From: CAVVFX01 sp963747535
GTDB taxonomy: Bacteria; Acidobacteriota; Terriglobia; Bryobacterales; Bryobacteraceae
Length of the DNA stretch: 64,000 bases
Assembly (NCBI GenBank): GCA_963747535.1
Contig: CAVVFX010000023.1
Coordinates: forward strand, 1 to 64,000
Direction of reading: 5' to 3'
The notes under the pieces are model-generated. The model made no database searches. It worked only from the letters and a program-made list of their open reading frames with translations, and was not told where the DNA came from. Of the stretch, positions 25,402-34,435 are shown in pieces (positions within the stretch are counted from its first letter, which is position 1; the number at the start of each line of letters is the position of its first letter). The position numbers and the translations under genes were made by a program.

Positions 25402-26573
25402 GCCATCGTCTGATCGTTGCCTTCCTGGGCGCTTCGTCTTTGTTGCTCGCCCAACGCACACTTGAATACGACCGTTCCGTGGTTTCGCAGGTGCGCATCG
25501 ATGCGCGCGATCTGGGATATCCGCCGGTGGATGTAATTCCGTCTGGCGAATCGGCGATTACGGCATTGGCTGTGGCGCCGAACGGCGTCGTGTACGGCGC
25601 CACCAGCGGAGCAAGAAGCCATCTTTTCGCGCTTGATCCACTGCACGGCTACGTTCAACCTCTGGGCTTTCTGAAGGATGTCAACACGGTGCATGGCGCG
25701 CTGGCAATTACGTCGAACGGCGATGTTTACATCGGCGCCAGCATCCCCGTAGATGATGGCGGCGCGGGTTACGCGGCTTATCCGGGCGGCCATTTACTAC
25801 GCTACAGACCACCGCCGGGCCAGGCTGGCCGCCCCATCCAAATTAACGCAGCGTGCCAAACCGAGATCCTTGGTGTCGCGGTCGAGCACGAAGGTATCTA
25901 CGCGCTGGTGGCCGACCGCGATATTCTTTACGGCTTGACCTATCCCTCGGGCGACTTCTTCCGCTATAACGTCACGGATGGAAAATTCACGCTCCTCGGC
26001 AGAGTAGCTGAGCACAGAATCCACGGCGAAAAATCTGAGCGCGATCGGCTGATTGGGCGGGCGCTGGAAGTAACGGGGGGCGCAGTTTATGCGTCAGGCG
26101 ACGACGGCGCGATCTACCGTTACCTGCCTGACAGTTCCTCGATTGAGAAGCTCGCGATCACCCTGCCAGGCGAACCAGGCCGCCAAGGCTACAACCGCGT
26201 GGAGGTCTGGAGCGCCGACGCATCGGGTGCGCTATATGGCGGGACCAGCGACGGTTACCTTTTCCGGCTGCATGGCGATACCTTGGAAAACCTGGGCAAG
26301 CCGCTGCTTCAGTATCGCGTCAACGGGCTCGTGTTCGCGCGTAACGGCAAGCTCTACGGTGTCGGCGGCGACGACGATGATATGGCGCGGCTCTTCTCCT
26401 ATGACCCAAAGACCGGTGCATACCAGATCCTCGGATTCATCGATGTGAACCGGCGCCCTTACTACGCGTGGCAAGCCTATCGCATTGGAGCGATGACCAT
26501 CGGTGCGGATGGCATTGTGTACCTCGGGGAGTGCGAACGGAAGTCGCGATTGTATTTGTATTATCCACAATGA
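25398..26573 (+). CDS. Exported beta-propeller-like protein, paralogue of the upstream gene
   Basis: 391 residues with a short signal peptide (LIVAFLGASSLLLA). Blades share the pattern 'APNGVVYGATSGARSHLFALDP' and 'SADASGALYGGTSDGYLFRL'. It resembles its neighbour in layout and blade motif (YDPKTG... LG), suggesting a duplication. Function unknown. It is linked upstream by a four-base overlap and is followed after 15 bases by the D-aminoacylase-LRR gene, so a single operon is likely. Confidence 0.75.
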   Translation: MSHRLIVAFLGASSLLLAQRTLEYDRSVVSQVRIDARDLGYPPVDVIPSGESAITALAVAPNGVVYGATSGARSHLFALDPLHGYVQPLGFLKDVNTVHGALAITSNGDVYIGASIPVDDGGAGYAAYPGGHLLRYRPPPGQAGRPIQINAACQTEILGVAVEHEGIYALVADRDILYGLTYPSGDFFRYNVTDGKFTLLGRVAEHRIHGEKSERDRLIGRALEVTGGAVYASGDDGAIYRYLPDSSSIEKLAITLPGEPGRQGYNRVEVWSADASGALYGGTSDGYLFRLHGDTLENLGKPLLQYRVNGLVFARNGKLYGVGGDDDDMARLFSYDPKTGAYQILGFIDVNRRPYYAWQAYRIGAMTIGADGIVYLGECERKSRLYLYYPQ

Positions 26574-26588
26574 CACTGGAGTGATTGA

Positions 26589-29500
26589 ATGAATCGCCGC
26601 GTATGTTTGAAATCGATCGCCATCGCCTCTTTGCCGCGATGGAGCCGCGCCGGTGAGAGTAAAGGCCATTTCCGGACGGCTGTCTGCGCTTATGGCCGTT
26701 TCATGAAGCTCTTGCCGGCGGTTGCGGCTCTATGCTCGGTCGCCTACGCGCAGGACTTCGATGTCCTGATCCGGAACGGCCGAATTATCGATGGCACGGG
26801 CGACGCATCTTTTGTGGGCGATGTCGCGATTCAGGGCGGGAAGATTGCGGCTATCGGATTCCTGCCGAAAGCGAGTGCCAAGCGCGTCATCGAGGCCAAA
26901 GGATTGGTAGTCGCGCCGGGGTTTATCGACATCCACAATCACTCGGACTACTCGCTGCTGGCTGACGGCAATGCGCAGAGCATGGTGCGACAGGGCGTCA
27001 CTTCGATGATCCTGGGGGAAGGAGGGTCGGCTGCACCATCGCATGCGGATTTCGCCGACTTGAATAGCTACTTCTCGCGCCTGCTGAAGCAGGGAATCTC
27101 GACCAATATCGGAACTTATGTCGGATCGAGCCAGGTTTGGACGTACGTGCATGGCGAACGCGCCGGGCCCATTACTCCCGACGAGTTGCAGCGGATGCAG
27201 CAACTGGTGCGTCAGGCTATGCAAGAGGGTGCGCTCGGTGTGGCAAGTTCCTTGAGCGGACCGCCGGGCGCGTGGATCGATACCGCGACGCTCGTCGCAA
27301 TGTGCAAAGTCGCGGGCGAATACGGCGGGCTTTATTCGACGCACTTGCGCACGGAAGGGAAAGGCGTATTCGAAGCGGCTGCCGAGGCGATGGAAATCGG
27401 ACGCCGCGCGGGTGTGCCCGTAGATATCATCCATTTGAAAATTGCCGATCACACACTCTGGGGCCAGATGCCCGAGTTGGTTGCGAGCATTGCACAGGCG
27501 CGTGCGAATGGCCAGGACGTAACGGCGAACGTGTACCCGTACCGCGCGGGTCAGAACAATCTGGCGAGTATCATTCCACCGTGGGCGCACGACGGGGGCA
27601 AGGAGGCCATGCTACGGCGGCTGAAAGATCCGGCGCTGCACGACCGCCTGGTGAACGAGATCGAGCATGGGATTCCCGGCTCCGACTGGTACGACCACTA
27701 CACTGCAACGGGGAGTTGGGAAGGCATGCTGCTGGTGTCGCTTTCGAATCCGTCATACAAGAGATTCGAGGGCCGGCGCATGAACGAAGTGATAGCGGCA
27801 ATCGGCGGAAAGCCCATTGACGCGTTGTTCAAAATTCTGGAAGACAACAACGGGTCGGTCCCGACGATCTACTTTCATCACGACGAGAACGATATGCGTT
27901 ATGCGCTGAAGCAGCCGTTCGTCTCGATCGGCTCGGATGGGACCGCGGTCGCCATTACGGGTCCGACGGCGGAGGGCCATCCGCACCCGCGCTATTTCGG
28001 AACTTTCCCGCGCGTGCTTGGGCGATACGTGAGGGATGAAAAGGTGCTCACGCTGGAAGACGCGATTCGGAAGATGACCTCGGCGAATGCGATCAAGATC
28101 CATGTCTACGATCGCGGACTGCTGCGGCCCGGAATGTGGGCGGATGTGACCGTCTTCGACCCTGCGACGATCATCGACAACGCGACTTGGGAGGAGCCGC
28201 ACCAGTACGCAACCGGAGTGCGCTACATGCTGGTCAACGGGAAACTGGTGATCGATGGCGGCGAACATACGGGCGCGCGGCCCGGAACCATCCTCTATGG
28301 CCCCGGCAAACAGGAGGGTTCTTCTCAGCAGGCGCACTCCGATCGAGATGCCGCCGAGTGGGTGCTTCGCAGCCGAGGCAATGTACGGATCGCCGGTCAC
28401 GACGGGATCATACGGGATGCGGCCGACCTTCCCGCGGGCGATATCACAGTGCTTTCGGTGGATCTCATTGGGACGACGATCGATCCGGAAGACCTGAAAA
28501 GGCTCAGCGGCTTGAGTGAGCTTCGCGAACTGCTGCTGCCCGCTCCCAGTTTTAACCCGGGCGCTGGAAGCAAGCTCGATGCGAATGACCAACTCGCGGC
28601 CTTGAGCAACCTCCATCACCTGGAGAAGCTCTCGTTCAGTCTGCACTTCCTTACCGAGATTCACGTGGAGGATAAGGGACTGGCGCACTTGAAAGACTTG
28701 ACCCAGTTGCGCGAACTGCGGCTGGTGCAGACCAAAGTGCGCGGTCCGGGTCTCGCGCCTTTCATCAATCTTCGCGCACTCGACCTGGGAGAGACGCCTT
28801 TCCGCGATGACGGCACGCAGTATCTCCGCGACATGGCGCACTTGCAGCGTTTGTCGCTTCGCGATACGTTGGTCACCGACGCGGGATTGAACAATCTTGC
28901 GGGCCTGAAAGAATTGGAGTCGCTCGATCTTTACGGCCTCAAGATCACGGATGCCGGTCTGCGATCGCTGAGCGGCTTGAAAAACCTTCACTCTCTGAAC
29001 CTGCTTGGCGCCACAGTGACGGACGATAGTGCGTCTGTGCTGGCCGGCTTTAGCGATTTGGAAGACCTGAATCTTTACCGCACACAGATCTCGAATGCCG
29101 GACTCGACCGGCTGAAAAGCTTGAAACACCTGACTGCGCTCGATCTTCGCTATACGGGCGTTTCTTCGAGCGGCGTAGCAGCGTTGCATGCCGCCCTGCC
29201 GAGATGCCAGGTTGAGTTCGAAGACGCGATCGTCCGGCCGGCAGGCGATGTCGCGCTCGGTAGTTCGACGCCACAGGGAAAAGATGAGTCTGCGATCGCG
29301 GCGTGGGTCAAGCAGCTTGGCGGAACAGTGACGATTCGCGGGGATCGAATCCGCGAGATTGATCTGGTACGCACGCCGGTTTCCGATGCCCAAATCGGCG
29401 CGCTCGCCGCGCTTGGATCACTTGAGAAACTTTCGCTTTCGACCACGCAGATTGGCGACGTCGGCGCGCAGTTATTGGCCAAACTGACCAGCTTGTGCGA

Positions 29501-30269
29501 CCTGGATCTCAGCAACACGATGGTGACCGATAAGGCCATCGCGCAGCTTGGGAGTCTCAGGGCTCTCACGCGTCTGACGCTGAATAATTCGCAAGTACAC
29601 GGGAACGGATTCGCGGCGCTGGCAGGCCTCTCGATAGGAGTGGTCGAGCTTTCCGGCGCGCCGGTGAATAACGAAGGACTGCGCGGCATGTCCGCGCTCA
29701 AGTCTCTGCGCGATCTGCGGCTCAGTTCCACGGACATTACGGACGACGGGCTCGCTGCGCTTAGTTCGATAACTTCGCTGACCGCCCTCGACCTGAGTTC
29801 GACCGACATTGGGGACGCAGGGCTTGCGCAACTGAAGCGACTGACGGGGCTGATTCGCCTGAATCTCGATTACTCGCGCGTGACCAATACAGGGCTACAG
29901 GAACTCGCCGGATTGGCGGCTCTCGAGGAACTCGAACTGGCGCGGACGCGGGTATCCGATCCTGGGATCGATGCGATCGCGAAACTGACTGGATTGAAGC
30001 GGTTGAATCTCGACTACACGACCGTTTCGGACAAGAGTCTCCAACTGCTCAGACAGTCGTTGCCGAAACTGGTGGAACTGCGGCTGGATAGCGCGAATAT
30101 CAGCGATGCCGGACTGGAGACGCTTCGCGGCATGGCCGGACTGAGGGTGTTGAACCTGTACCACACGCTGGTTACGGAGAAGGGCTTCGAGGACCTGAAG
30201 AAGATTCTGCCCGACTGCCGCATCATCTTCGATCGCGATTCGTCGCTGCCGAACCGGAGGCACTCTTGA
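26589..30269 (+). CDS. D-aminoacylase-type amidohydrolase fused to two leucine-rich-repeat modules
   Basis: Open from ATG 26589 (GGAG upstream; Tat-like MNRRVCLK start). An inner ATG at 26703 gives a cleaner signal peptide (MKLLPAVAALCSVAYAQ), so the first 38 residues may be a remnant of another leader. Numbered from 26703, the hydrolase spans about 20-530: metal ligands His78 and His80 in DIHNHSD, Glu106 in LGEGGSAAP, STHLRTEG, DIIHLKI and catalytic Asp412 in IGSDGTAV. It should cleave N-acyl-D-amino acids or related peptides outside the cytoplasm. From about 545 two LRR modules follow, each opening with a WV..(R/L)GG-type cap and then repeats like 'TDAGLRSLSGLKNLHSLNLL'. The LRR part is unusual for the family. 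Confidence 0.87.
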   Translation: MNRRVCLKSIAIASLPRWSRAGESKGHFRTAVCAYGRFMKLLPAVAALCSVAYAQDFDVLIRNGRIIDGTGDASFVGDVAIQGGKIAAIGFLPKASAKRVIEAKGLVVAPGFIDIHNHSDYSLLADGNAQSMVRQGVTSMILGEGGSAAPSHADFADLNSYFSRLLKQGISTNIGTYVGSSQVWTYVHGERAGPITPDELQRMQQLVRQAMQEGALGVASSLSGPPGAWIDTATLVAMCKVAGEYGGLYSTHLRTEGKGVFEAAAEAMEIGRRAGVPVDIIHLKIADHTLWGQMPELVASIAQARANGQDVTANVYPYRAGQNNLASIIPPWAHDGGKEAMLRRLKDPALHDRLVNEIEHGIPGSDWYDHYTATGSWEGMLLVSLSNPSYKRFEGRRMNEVIAAIGGKPIDALFKILEDNNGSVPTIYFHHDENDMRYALKQPFVSIGSDGTAVAITGPTAEGHPHPRYFGTFPRVLGRYVRDEKVLTLEDAIRKMTSANAIKIHVYDRGLLRPGMWADVTVFDPATIIDNATWEEPHQYATGVRYMLVNGKLVIDGGEHTGARPGTILYGPGKQEGSSQQAHSDRDAAEWVLRSRGNVRIAGHDGIIRDAADLPAGDITVLSVDLIGTTIDPEDLKRLSGLSELRELLLPAPSFNPGAGSKLDANDQLAALSNLHHLEKLSFSLHFLTEIHVEDKGLAHLKDLTQLRELRLVQTKVRGPGLAPFINLRALDLGETPFRDDGTQYLRDMAHLQRLSLRDTLVTDAGLNNLAGLKELESLDLYGLKITDAGLRSLSGLKNLHSLNLLGATVTDDSASVLAGFSDLEDLNLYRTQISNAGLDRLKSLKHLTALDLRYTGVSSSGVAALHAALPRCQVEFEDAIVRPAGDVALGSSTPQGKDESAIAAWVKQLGGTVTIRGDRIREIDLVRTPVSDAQIGALAALGSLEKLSLSTTQIGDVGAQLLAKLTSLCDLDLSNTMVTDKAIAQLGSLRALTRLTLNNSQVHGNGFAALAGLSIGVVELSGAPVNNEGLRGMSALKSLRDLRLSSTDITDDGLAALSSITSLTALDLSSTDIGDAGLAQLKRLTGLIRLNLDYSRVTNTGLQELAGLAALEELELARTRVSDPGIDAIAKLTGLKRLNLDYTTVSDKSLQLLRQSLPKLVELRLDSANISDAGLETLRGMAGLRVLNLYHTLVTEKGFEDLKKILPDCRIIFDRDSSLPNRRHS

Positions 30270-31228
30270 AACCGTTGCTGGCCTGGTTGTCTGTCGCCTG
30301 CCTGTTCGGGGTTACGGCAGACGCGGTGAGCGAGTGGGCGGCAGCGAAGGGCGGCCAGTTGGTTCGCGATGGGTCCGGACGCATTGTGGAAGCGGACTTC
30401 CGGGCGTCCTGGGTGACGGACGCCGACGTGGAACGTTTGGCCGGGATGCCGGACCTGCGCCGGATCGATCTTTCGCATACACGCATTACCGATATCGGCT
30501 TCGAGCATTTAAGGAAGCTCGAAAATGTGCAGGTGGTCAACCTGTATTTTGCGGAACAGATCGGGGATGGCGCACTGGCGGCCATGAAGGATTGGAAGCA
30601 ACTGCGCGAGCTGACATTGCGCGGCACCAAGGTTACGGATGCCGGTCTGGCGCACTTGGCGAATCATGGTGCGCTCGAGACGCTCGATATCGGATACGCG
30701 CTGATTACCGACGGCGGGTTCGATGCGCTCACGACGCTGCCCAATTTGAAGTCGCTGGCGGTCGGCGGGAATAAGGTCACAGACGTGGGGCTCAACTCGC
30801 TGCGGATGATTCCGACGCTGACGTCTCTCGATTTGAGCGGCGCACAGCGGACGGATTCGGGGTTGTGGTCGGCGAGCGTGACGGATATCGGACTCGATGT
30901 CATCGGCTCGCTGACACGGCTGGAGCACCTGAATCTGCGGGGGACGAAGGTCAGCGACGCGGGCGCGGGAAAGCTTGGCCGTTTGACCGGCCTGCGGTCG
31001 TTCAGTGCCGCCGAGACGCAGCTTTCGGCGCGAGGGCTGGGGGTTCTGGCGAACTTCCCGAAGCTGGAAGAGGTGAATTTGTGGAAAGCTCCGCGGGTGG
31101 ACGATGAGGTGATTCCACTGCTCGCCGCGCTGCCGAATTTGAAGTGGGTGGATTTGGGCGGGACTAAGGTGTCCGAGGCAGGGCGGAAGAAATTGATCGC
31201 GGCGCAACCCAACTGCCGGCTGGAATAG
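30266..31228 (+). CDS. Secreted leucine-rich-repeat protein
   Basis: 320 residues from a TTG start at 30266 that overlaps the previous stop as TTGA, with GGAGG 5 bases upstream. Signal peptide (LLAWLSVACLFGVTADA), then a cap (VSEWAAAKGGQLV) like those of the two modules in the preceding fusion, then about ten LRRs (TDAGLAHLANHGALETLDIG). It looks like a third copy of the same module made as a separate protein. Likely binds a partner or substrate of the fused hydrolase; inference. Confidence 0.82.
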   Translation: MKPLLAWLSVACLFGVTADAVSEWAAAKGGQLVRDGSGRIVEADFRASWVTDADVERLAGMPDLRRIDLSHTRITDIGFEHLRKLENVQVVNLYFAEQIGDGALAAMKDWKQLRELTLRGTKVTDAGLAHLANHGALETLDIGYALITDGGFDALTTLPNLKSLAVGGNKVTDVGLNSLRMIPTLTSLDLSGAQRTDSGLWSASVTDIGLDVIGSLTRLEHLNLRGTKVSDAGAGKLGRLTGLRSFSAAETQLSARGLGVLANFPKLEEVNLWKAPRVDDEVIPLLAALPNLKWVDLGGTKVSEAGRKKLIAAQPNCRLE

Positions 31229-31244
31229 CGGGATTTTTGCGGAT

Positions 31245-31450
31245 CGAAAGTCTTGACCGCCAAAGCACGGTCACCCCAGGAAATGAAAATTGGGGCCGAA
31301 CACAGCTTGCGCGAGTTGTACGGACGTAGAAGAGAAAAGCCGAGGGCCGCAGGGATGAACACAGATGAACGCAGATAAGTCCAAGATTTGAGGTGACTTG
31401 CCACCCTTCTCGCACCGGCGTTGCGCGATATTTTCGGAAGAAGCCAATTT
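31245..31450 (+). repeat. About 205-bp dispersed element, copy 1
   Basis: From GAAAGTCTTGACCGC to ATATTTTCGGAAG. It contains GATGAACACAGATGAACGCA, an iterated motif in its middle. Nearly the same sequence recurs at 31693-31895 (direct) and at 53843-54046 and 54047-54245 (inverted). Short ORFs inside are copies of each other and are not genes. Confidence 0.85.
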
Positions 31451-31591
31451 GTGCTTGTGCAAAATGGGGGCGGAATTGGCAGCACCTCGTGGGGCGGCGC
31501 CCTCGCCCGCTCGGAGGCCCCTGTCTCCGTTCTCGGCGGCGGGTCGAGGACGTCCCGCGCGGTCCAGGGGGGACCGCCCAGTAGGCGCTAA

Positions 31592-31630
31592 CCTAAAGTG
31601 CGTAGCCTTTCCGTCCAGGAATCGGGAGGG
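31592..31630 (+). repeat. Composite-repeat edge motif
   Basis: GTGCGTAGCCTTTCCGTCCA with flanks matches 54486-54517 in inverted orientation. It marks the outer edge of the composite repeat. The stretch 31451-31591 is GC-rich non-coding sequence. Confidence 0.7.
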
Positions 31631-31692
31631 AGTTGGCGTTACTGGCTGGAGTTGGCGCAGACCTCGGTAATTCGGCCGCCGTTTTTGCGAAA

Positions 31693-31895
31693 CGAAAGTC
31701 TTGACCGCTAAGGGCGGTCACCCCAGGAAATGAAAATTAGGGCTGAACACAGCTTGCGCGAGTTGTACGGACGTAGAAGAGAAAAGCCGAGGGCCGCAGG
31801 GATGAACACAGATGAACGCAGATAAGTCCAAGATTTGAGGTGACTTGCCACCCTTCTCGCACCGGCGTTGCGCGATATTTTCGGAAGAAGCCAAT
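31693..31895 (+). repeat. About 205-bp dispersed element, copy 2
   Basis: Direct copy of 31245-31450 with a handful of differences concentrated in the first 50 bases. Confidence 0.85.
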
Positions 31896-32357
31896 CTGGT
31901 TGAGTGATGGTCGGGCACTACTTCGCGAAACGAAGCCAGTCAGGGAAGGGCCCCGACTGGCTGATTACCTTTTTTGCGAAACGAAGCCAATTTGGCTGAG
32001 CGATAGTCGGGCACTACTTCGCGAAACGAAGCCAGTCAGGGAAGGGCCCGGACTGGCTGAGTACCTTTTTTACGAAACGAAGCCAATCCGATTAGGCCCG
32101 GACTGGCTCACTGCATTTTCGCGAAACGAAGCCAATTTGGATTGCCTGATTCCTGTTCCAGAAATTTCAATTGTCAAAGAGCTTTTGCCACCACGACGAC
32201 GATCGCGATCCCGCGGGCTCATTCCGTCGATGGTGCACACGCCAATACCTATTTCCACTTCTATCATGGGGTCAGGCGAATTCGGATAGGGATGCCTCCA
32301 ACTGCCGGTCGGGCCTGAAGATATTGTGGTGCAACCCAAGTGAATGTTAACCGGCTA
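31896..32357 (+). repeat. GAAACGAAGCCAAT array and tail of the composite repeat
   Basis: At least six units of the form GAAACGAAGCC(A/G)(A/G)T(C/T) at irregular 40-70 base spacing lie between 31927 and 32145, alternating with GGGAAGGGCCC-GACTGGCTGA blocks. The following 200 bases (CCTGATTCCTGTTCCAGAAA to about 32357) match 53522-53735 inverted, including TTCCACTTCTATCATG and GGTG(G/T)TGCAACCCAAGTGA-like segments. No protein coding seen. Confidence 0.75.
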
Positions 32358-32460
32358 ATGTCTGGAGATGACAGAATACCAGGACAACCATTTCTTTTTC
32401 AGTCATTTCTCTCACCGATCGCGGCCATTCGATGGGTGGCCAATCCGGAGCCCCATCATA

Positions 32461-32610
32461 CTCTGCGTCTTCCTCCGCGGCTCGGCGCCTCTGCGATGAG
32501 GTTCAGCGCTGGAGCTGACATATAGGCGGGGGCCTCCGGAAGGTGGGCTGGCGGGGCCTGGCGTCGCAAGATGACCGCCGAGGCGCTGAGCCGCAGAGGA
32601 AGACGCAGAG
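32461..32610. repeat. Inverted pair of CTCTGCGTCTTCCTC-type repeats
   Basis: 32461-32493 and 32578-32610 are near-perfect reverse complements (about 33 bases each) around an 84-base spacer. The arm sequence, CTCTGCGTCTTCCTCTGCGG-like, resembles short repeats common in environmental bacterial genomes. No gene in the spacer. Confidence 0.7.
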
Positions 32611-33176
32611 AACTCCCGGCCGACCAAGTCAAAGCTTGGGCCAGATGATCTTGTTCTTTGGGTGTGGGTCGCAGCATACTCGGGTAAGAGATCACCGGCG
32701 ACCACACAGTGTCAAGTGGCCGAAAAGCGAAAAATAGGCTCAGATTAGCCGGATTTGTGAATCGATTTGGCTACGGCGCCCAAGGCCAGTCTCGCCGTGC
32801 CTCGAGCAACCGAAAAACCGTACAGACGCGAGGAACGTAAGCACTATTATCTTGACCCTAGAGAAACCGCCCTCAGCTTCCCACGGTGCGTTTTTTTTTG
32901 AGGGGACCCCTTGGGCTGTACTTCTGCGCGTCGTGCGCTTCCCACTCATCTGGATAACTTCCGGATGTGTCAACCGCGTGGAGCCGACACGTTGGCAAAC
33001 GCCGGGCGACAAGCGAGGACTGACAGTTCCCACTTTCCGGTAACGCGATTTACCAAGGATTGTCGGAAACCGCCACGCCAAGCGGCCGACGCAGCGGTTG
33101 CGCCTCCGGAGCGCCGATTCTCGCTCAGCACCAGCGGGACCGGGACTTTCGCGCGCTTGGGCAGTCGCCGACGCAT
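32611..33176. other. Non-coding stretch before the toxin-antitoxin pair
   Basis: No gene supported. A T9-10 run lies near 32890. The imperfect 30-base direct repeat at 33041-33070 (see 34003-34032) is the only structure I noted. Confidence 0.4.
33041..33070 (+). repeat. Direct repeat flanking the toxin-antitoxin module, left copy
   Basis: TAACGCGATTTACCAAGG followed by ATTGTCGGAAAC; 24 of 30 bases agree with 34003-34032. The pair encloses the toxin-antitoxin genes. Confidence 0.5.
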
Positions 33177-33199
33177 ACTATGCGCAAATTGCGTATAGT
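33177..33199 (+). promoter_or_regulatory. Near-perfect palindrome, probable antitoxin operator
   Basis: ACTATGCGCAA/TTGCGTATAGT is a 23-base interrupted palindrome with two mismatched pairs, 20 bases before the toxin ATG. TATAGT at its right end could be the -10 box, so a bound HTH antitoxin would block transcription, as in HigBA-type autoregulation. Confidence 0.6.
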
Positions 33200-33219
33200 A
33201 GTTATGTGGATGGGTTCCC

Positions 33220-33551
33220 ATGACCGTGGTGGAAACCCATCGGTTCCTGACGGACGCGAAGCCGTTACTCTCGGATAGCGAACGGGCCGATCTCGTTGCG
33301 TTCATTGGCGCCAATCCGGAAGCCGGCCAAATCATTCTGAAACCGCCGGTGTGCGGAAACTTCGGTGGGGATTGTCCGGAAGAGGAAAGCGGGGCGGTGC
33401 TCGGGTGATCTATTACTATCACAGCCAGCTGTTGCCTGTCTTCCTGCTGGCGGCATACGCGAAGAACAAAAAGTCGAACCTGACGAAAGCCGAGAGAAAC
33501 GCGATGAGACAGCTTGTGCCACTGATCGCTGCCGGGTACGGGAGAAAGTAA
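33220..33551 (+). pseudogene. RelE/HigB-like toxin, frameshifted
   Basis: The first frame (ATG 33220) encodes MTVVETHRFLTDAKPLLSDS to about residue 40. Near 33345 the family sequence continues in the next frame: VRKLRWGLSGRGKRGGARVI, then YYYHSQLLPVFLLAAYAKNK. Together they make a complete HigB-type mRNA-interferase of about 110 residues, except that one base is missing (or two added) before the RKLRW strand. The first frame ends at 33408. Unless the read is wrong or the shift is programmed, the toxin is dead. Confidence 0.75.
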
Positions 33552-33564
33552 CAAGGAGATGCTC

Positions 33565-33909
33565 ATGACGAGAATCAAGACGACGGCTAAGAAGACCAAA
33601 GTAGCCAAGCGGACCAGTGTCGGCAGGCGAATCATTGAGGGACTGAAGGAGGCAATTGCATGGACCAGGGGTGAGAACGAACGCGCGCGCGTAACGCTGG
33701 TGCACGTTCCTGCCGTCGATGTTCGCAAGGTCCGCAGAAAGATGAGATTGAGCCAGACGCAGTTCGCGGTTAAGTTCGGTTTCCCGCCGGCGACGCTGAG
33801 GAACTGGGAGCAGGGTCGATCTCATCCGGATGCTTCGACGCGCGTTCTGCTGGCTGTAATTGCGAAGCATCCTGAAGCCGTGGAAGACGTCCTCCGCAAG
33901 GCGAGTTGA
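33565..33909 (+). CDS. HigA/NadS-like XRE-family antitoxin
   Basis: 114 residues from the ATG at 33565, with AAGGAG about 6 bases upstream; an ATG at 33559 overlaps that motif. Lys-rich N-terminus (about residues 3-17), then a helix-turn-helix of the XRE type at about 60-100: 'RRKMRLSQTQFAVKFGFPPA' and TLRNWEQGRSHPD. The order toxin-antitoxin with the antitoxin second is that of HigBA/NadS-like systems. It should bind the palindrome at 33177-33199. It is intact even though the toxin is broken. Confidence 0.82.
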   Translation: MTRIKTTAKKTKVAKRTSVGRRIIEGLKEAIAWTRGENERARVTLVHVPAVDVRKVRRKMRLSQTQFAVKFGFPPATLRNWEQGRSHPDASTRVLLAVIAKHPEAVEDVLRKAS

Positions 33910-34435
33910 CGCCGCGCGCCGGCCGAGCTTCTGTCATCCCGATGGTGTCCTACGCACGCGAAAACTTGCGCGCTGAGCGGTGGCGCGTGTTCCAGTCTAC
34001 GATAACGCGGTTTTTTAATGATTGTCGGGAACTTGTGGACGTGATGTGGCATTACCGGAAGGAGACTTACGCCCCGCGGAATCACCTCGACTTCTTGCCA
34101 TGATCGCTCTTTTTGGCCCGATAGGTCAAGCTTGATTTGGGATTGGGATGGTGGGCATCGGCGCAAATTCTCCTGTGGCGAAAGATCCCGTGAGTGCTTC
34201 CGGTCGCTGGAGGGCTTCCCGGTGGAGGGCGCGGTTATCTGCTCCTTTCAATCAGAGTTGTGCAATTTCCGAGTGTCTCAATTTTGGAGGACACTCCAAG
34301 AATGCATGCGGCCTGCGCGGCGCGGCCCATCCGATTTGAGTTTGACACGCTCAGTTCCGGGAAAGCCGGTCGAGGCTTTGGATGTTGTTGGCGTTCTGGA
34401 GGAAAGAAGTTTAAATCGCGTGAACTGGGGCAGAG
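33910..34435. other. Non-coding stretch after the antitoxin
   Basis: Contains the right direct repeat (34003-34032). Between 34040 and 34435 no reading frame looks like a gene on either strand. Confidence 0.4.
34003..34032 (+). repeat. Direct repeat flanking the toxin-antitoxin module, right copy
   Basis: TAACGCGGTTTTTTAATG followed by ATTGTCGGGAAC; partner of 33041-33070, about 960 bases apart. Confidence 0.5.

Noticed and set aside
27753..29393. 546-codon minus-strand ORF opposite the D-aminoacylase-LRR gene
   Set aside because: It is the antisense of a gene with clear catalytic motifs and LRRs, has Arg/Ala-rich non-protein-like composition and no ribosome-binding site; a high-G+C shadow frame.
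32740..33081. 113-codon minus-strand ORF near 33 kb
   Set aside because: No family pattern or start signal, and it overlaps one of the direct repeats; not supported.
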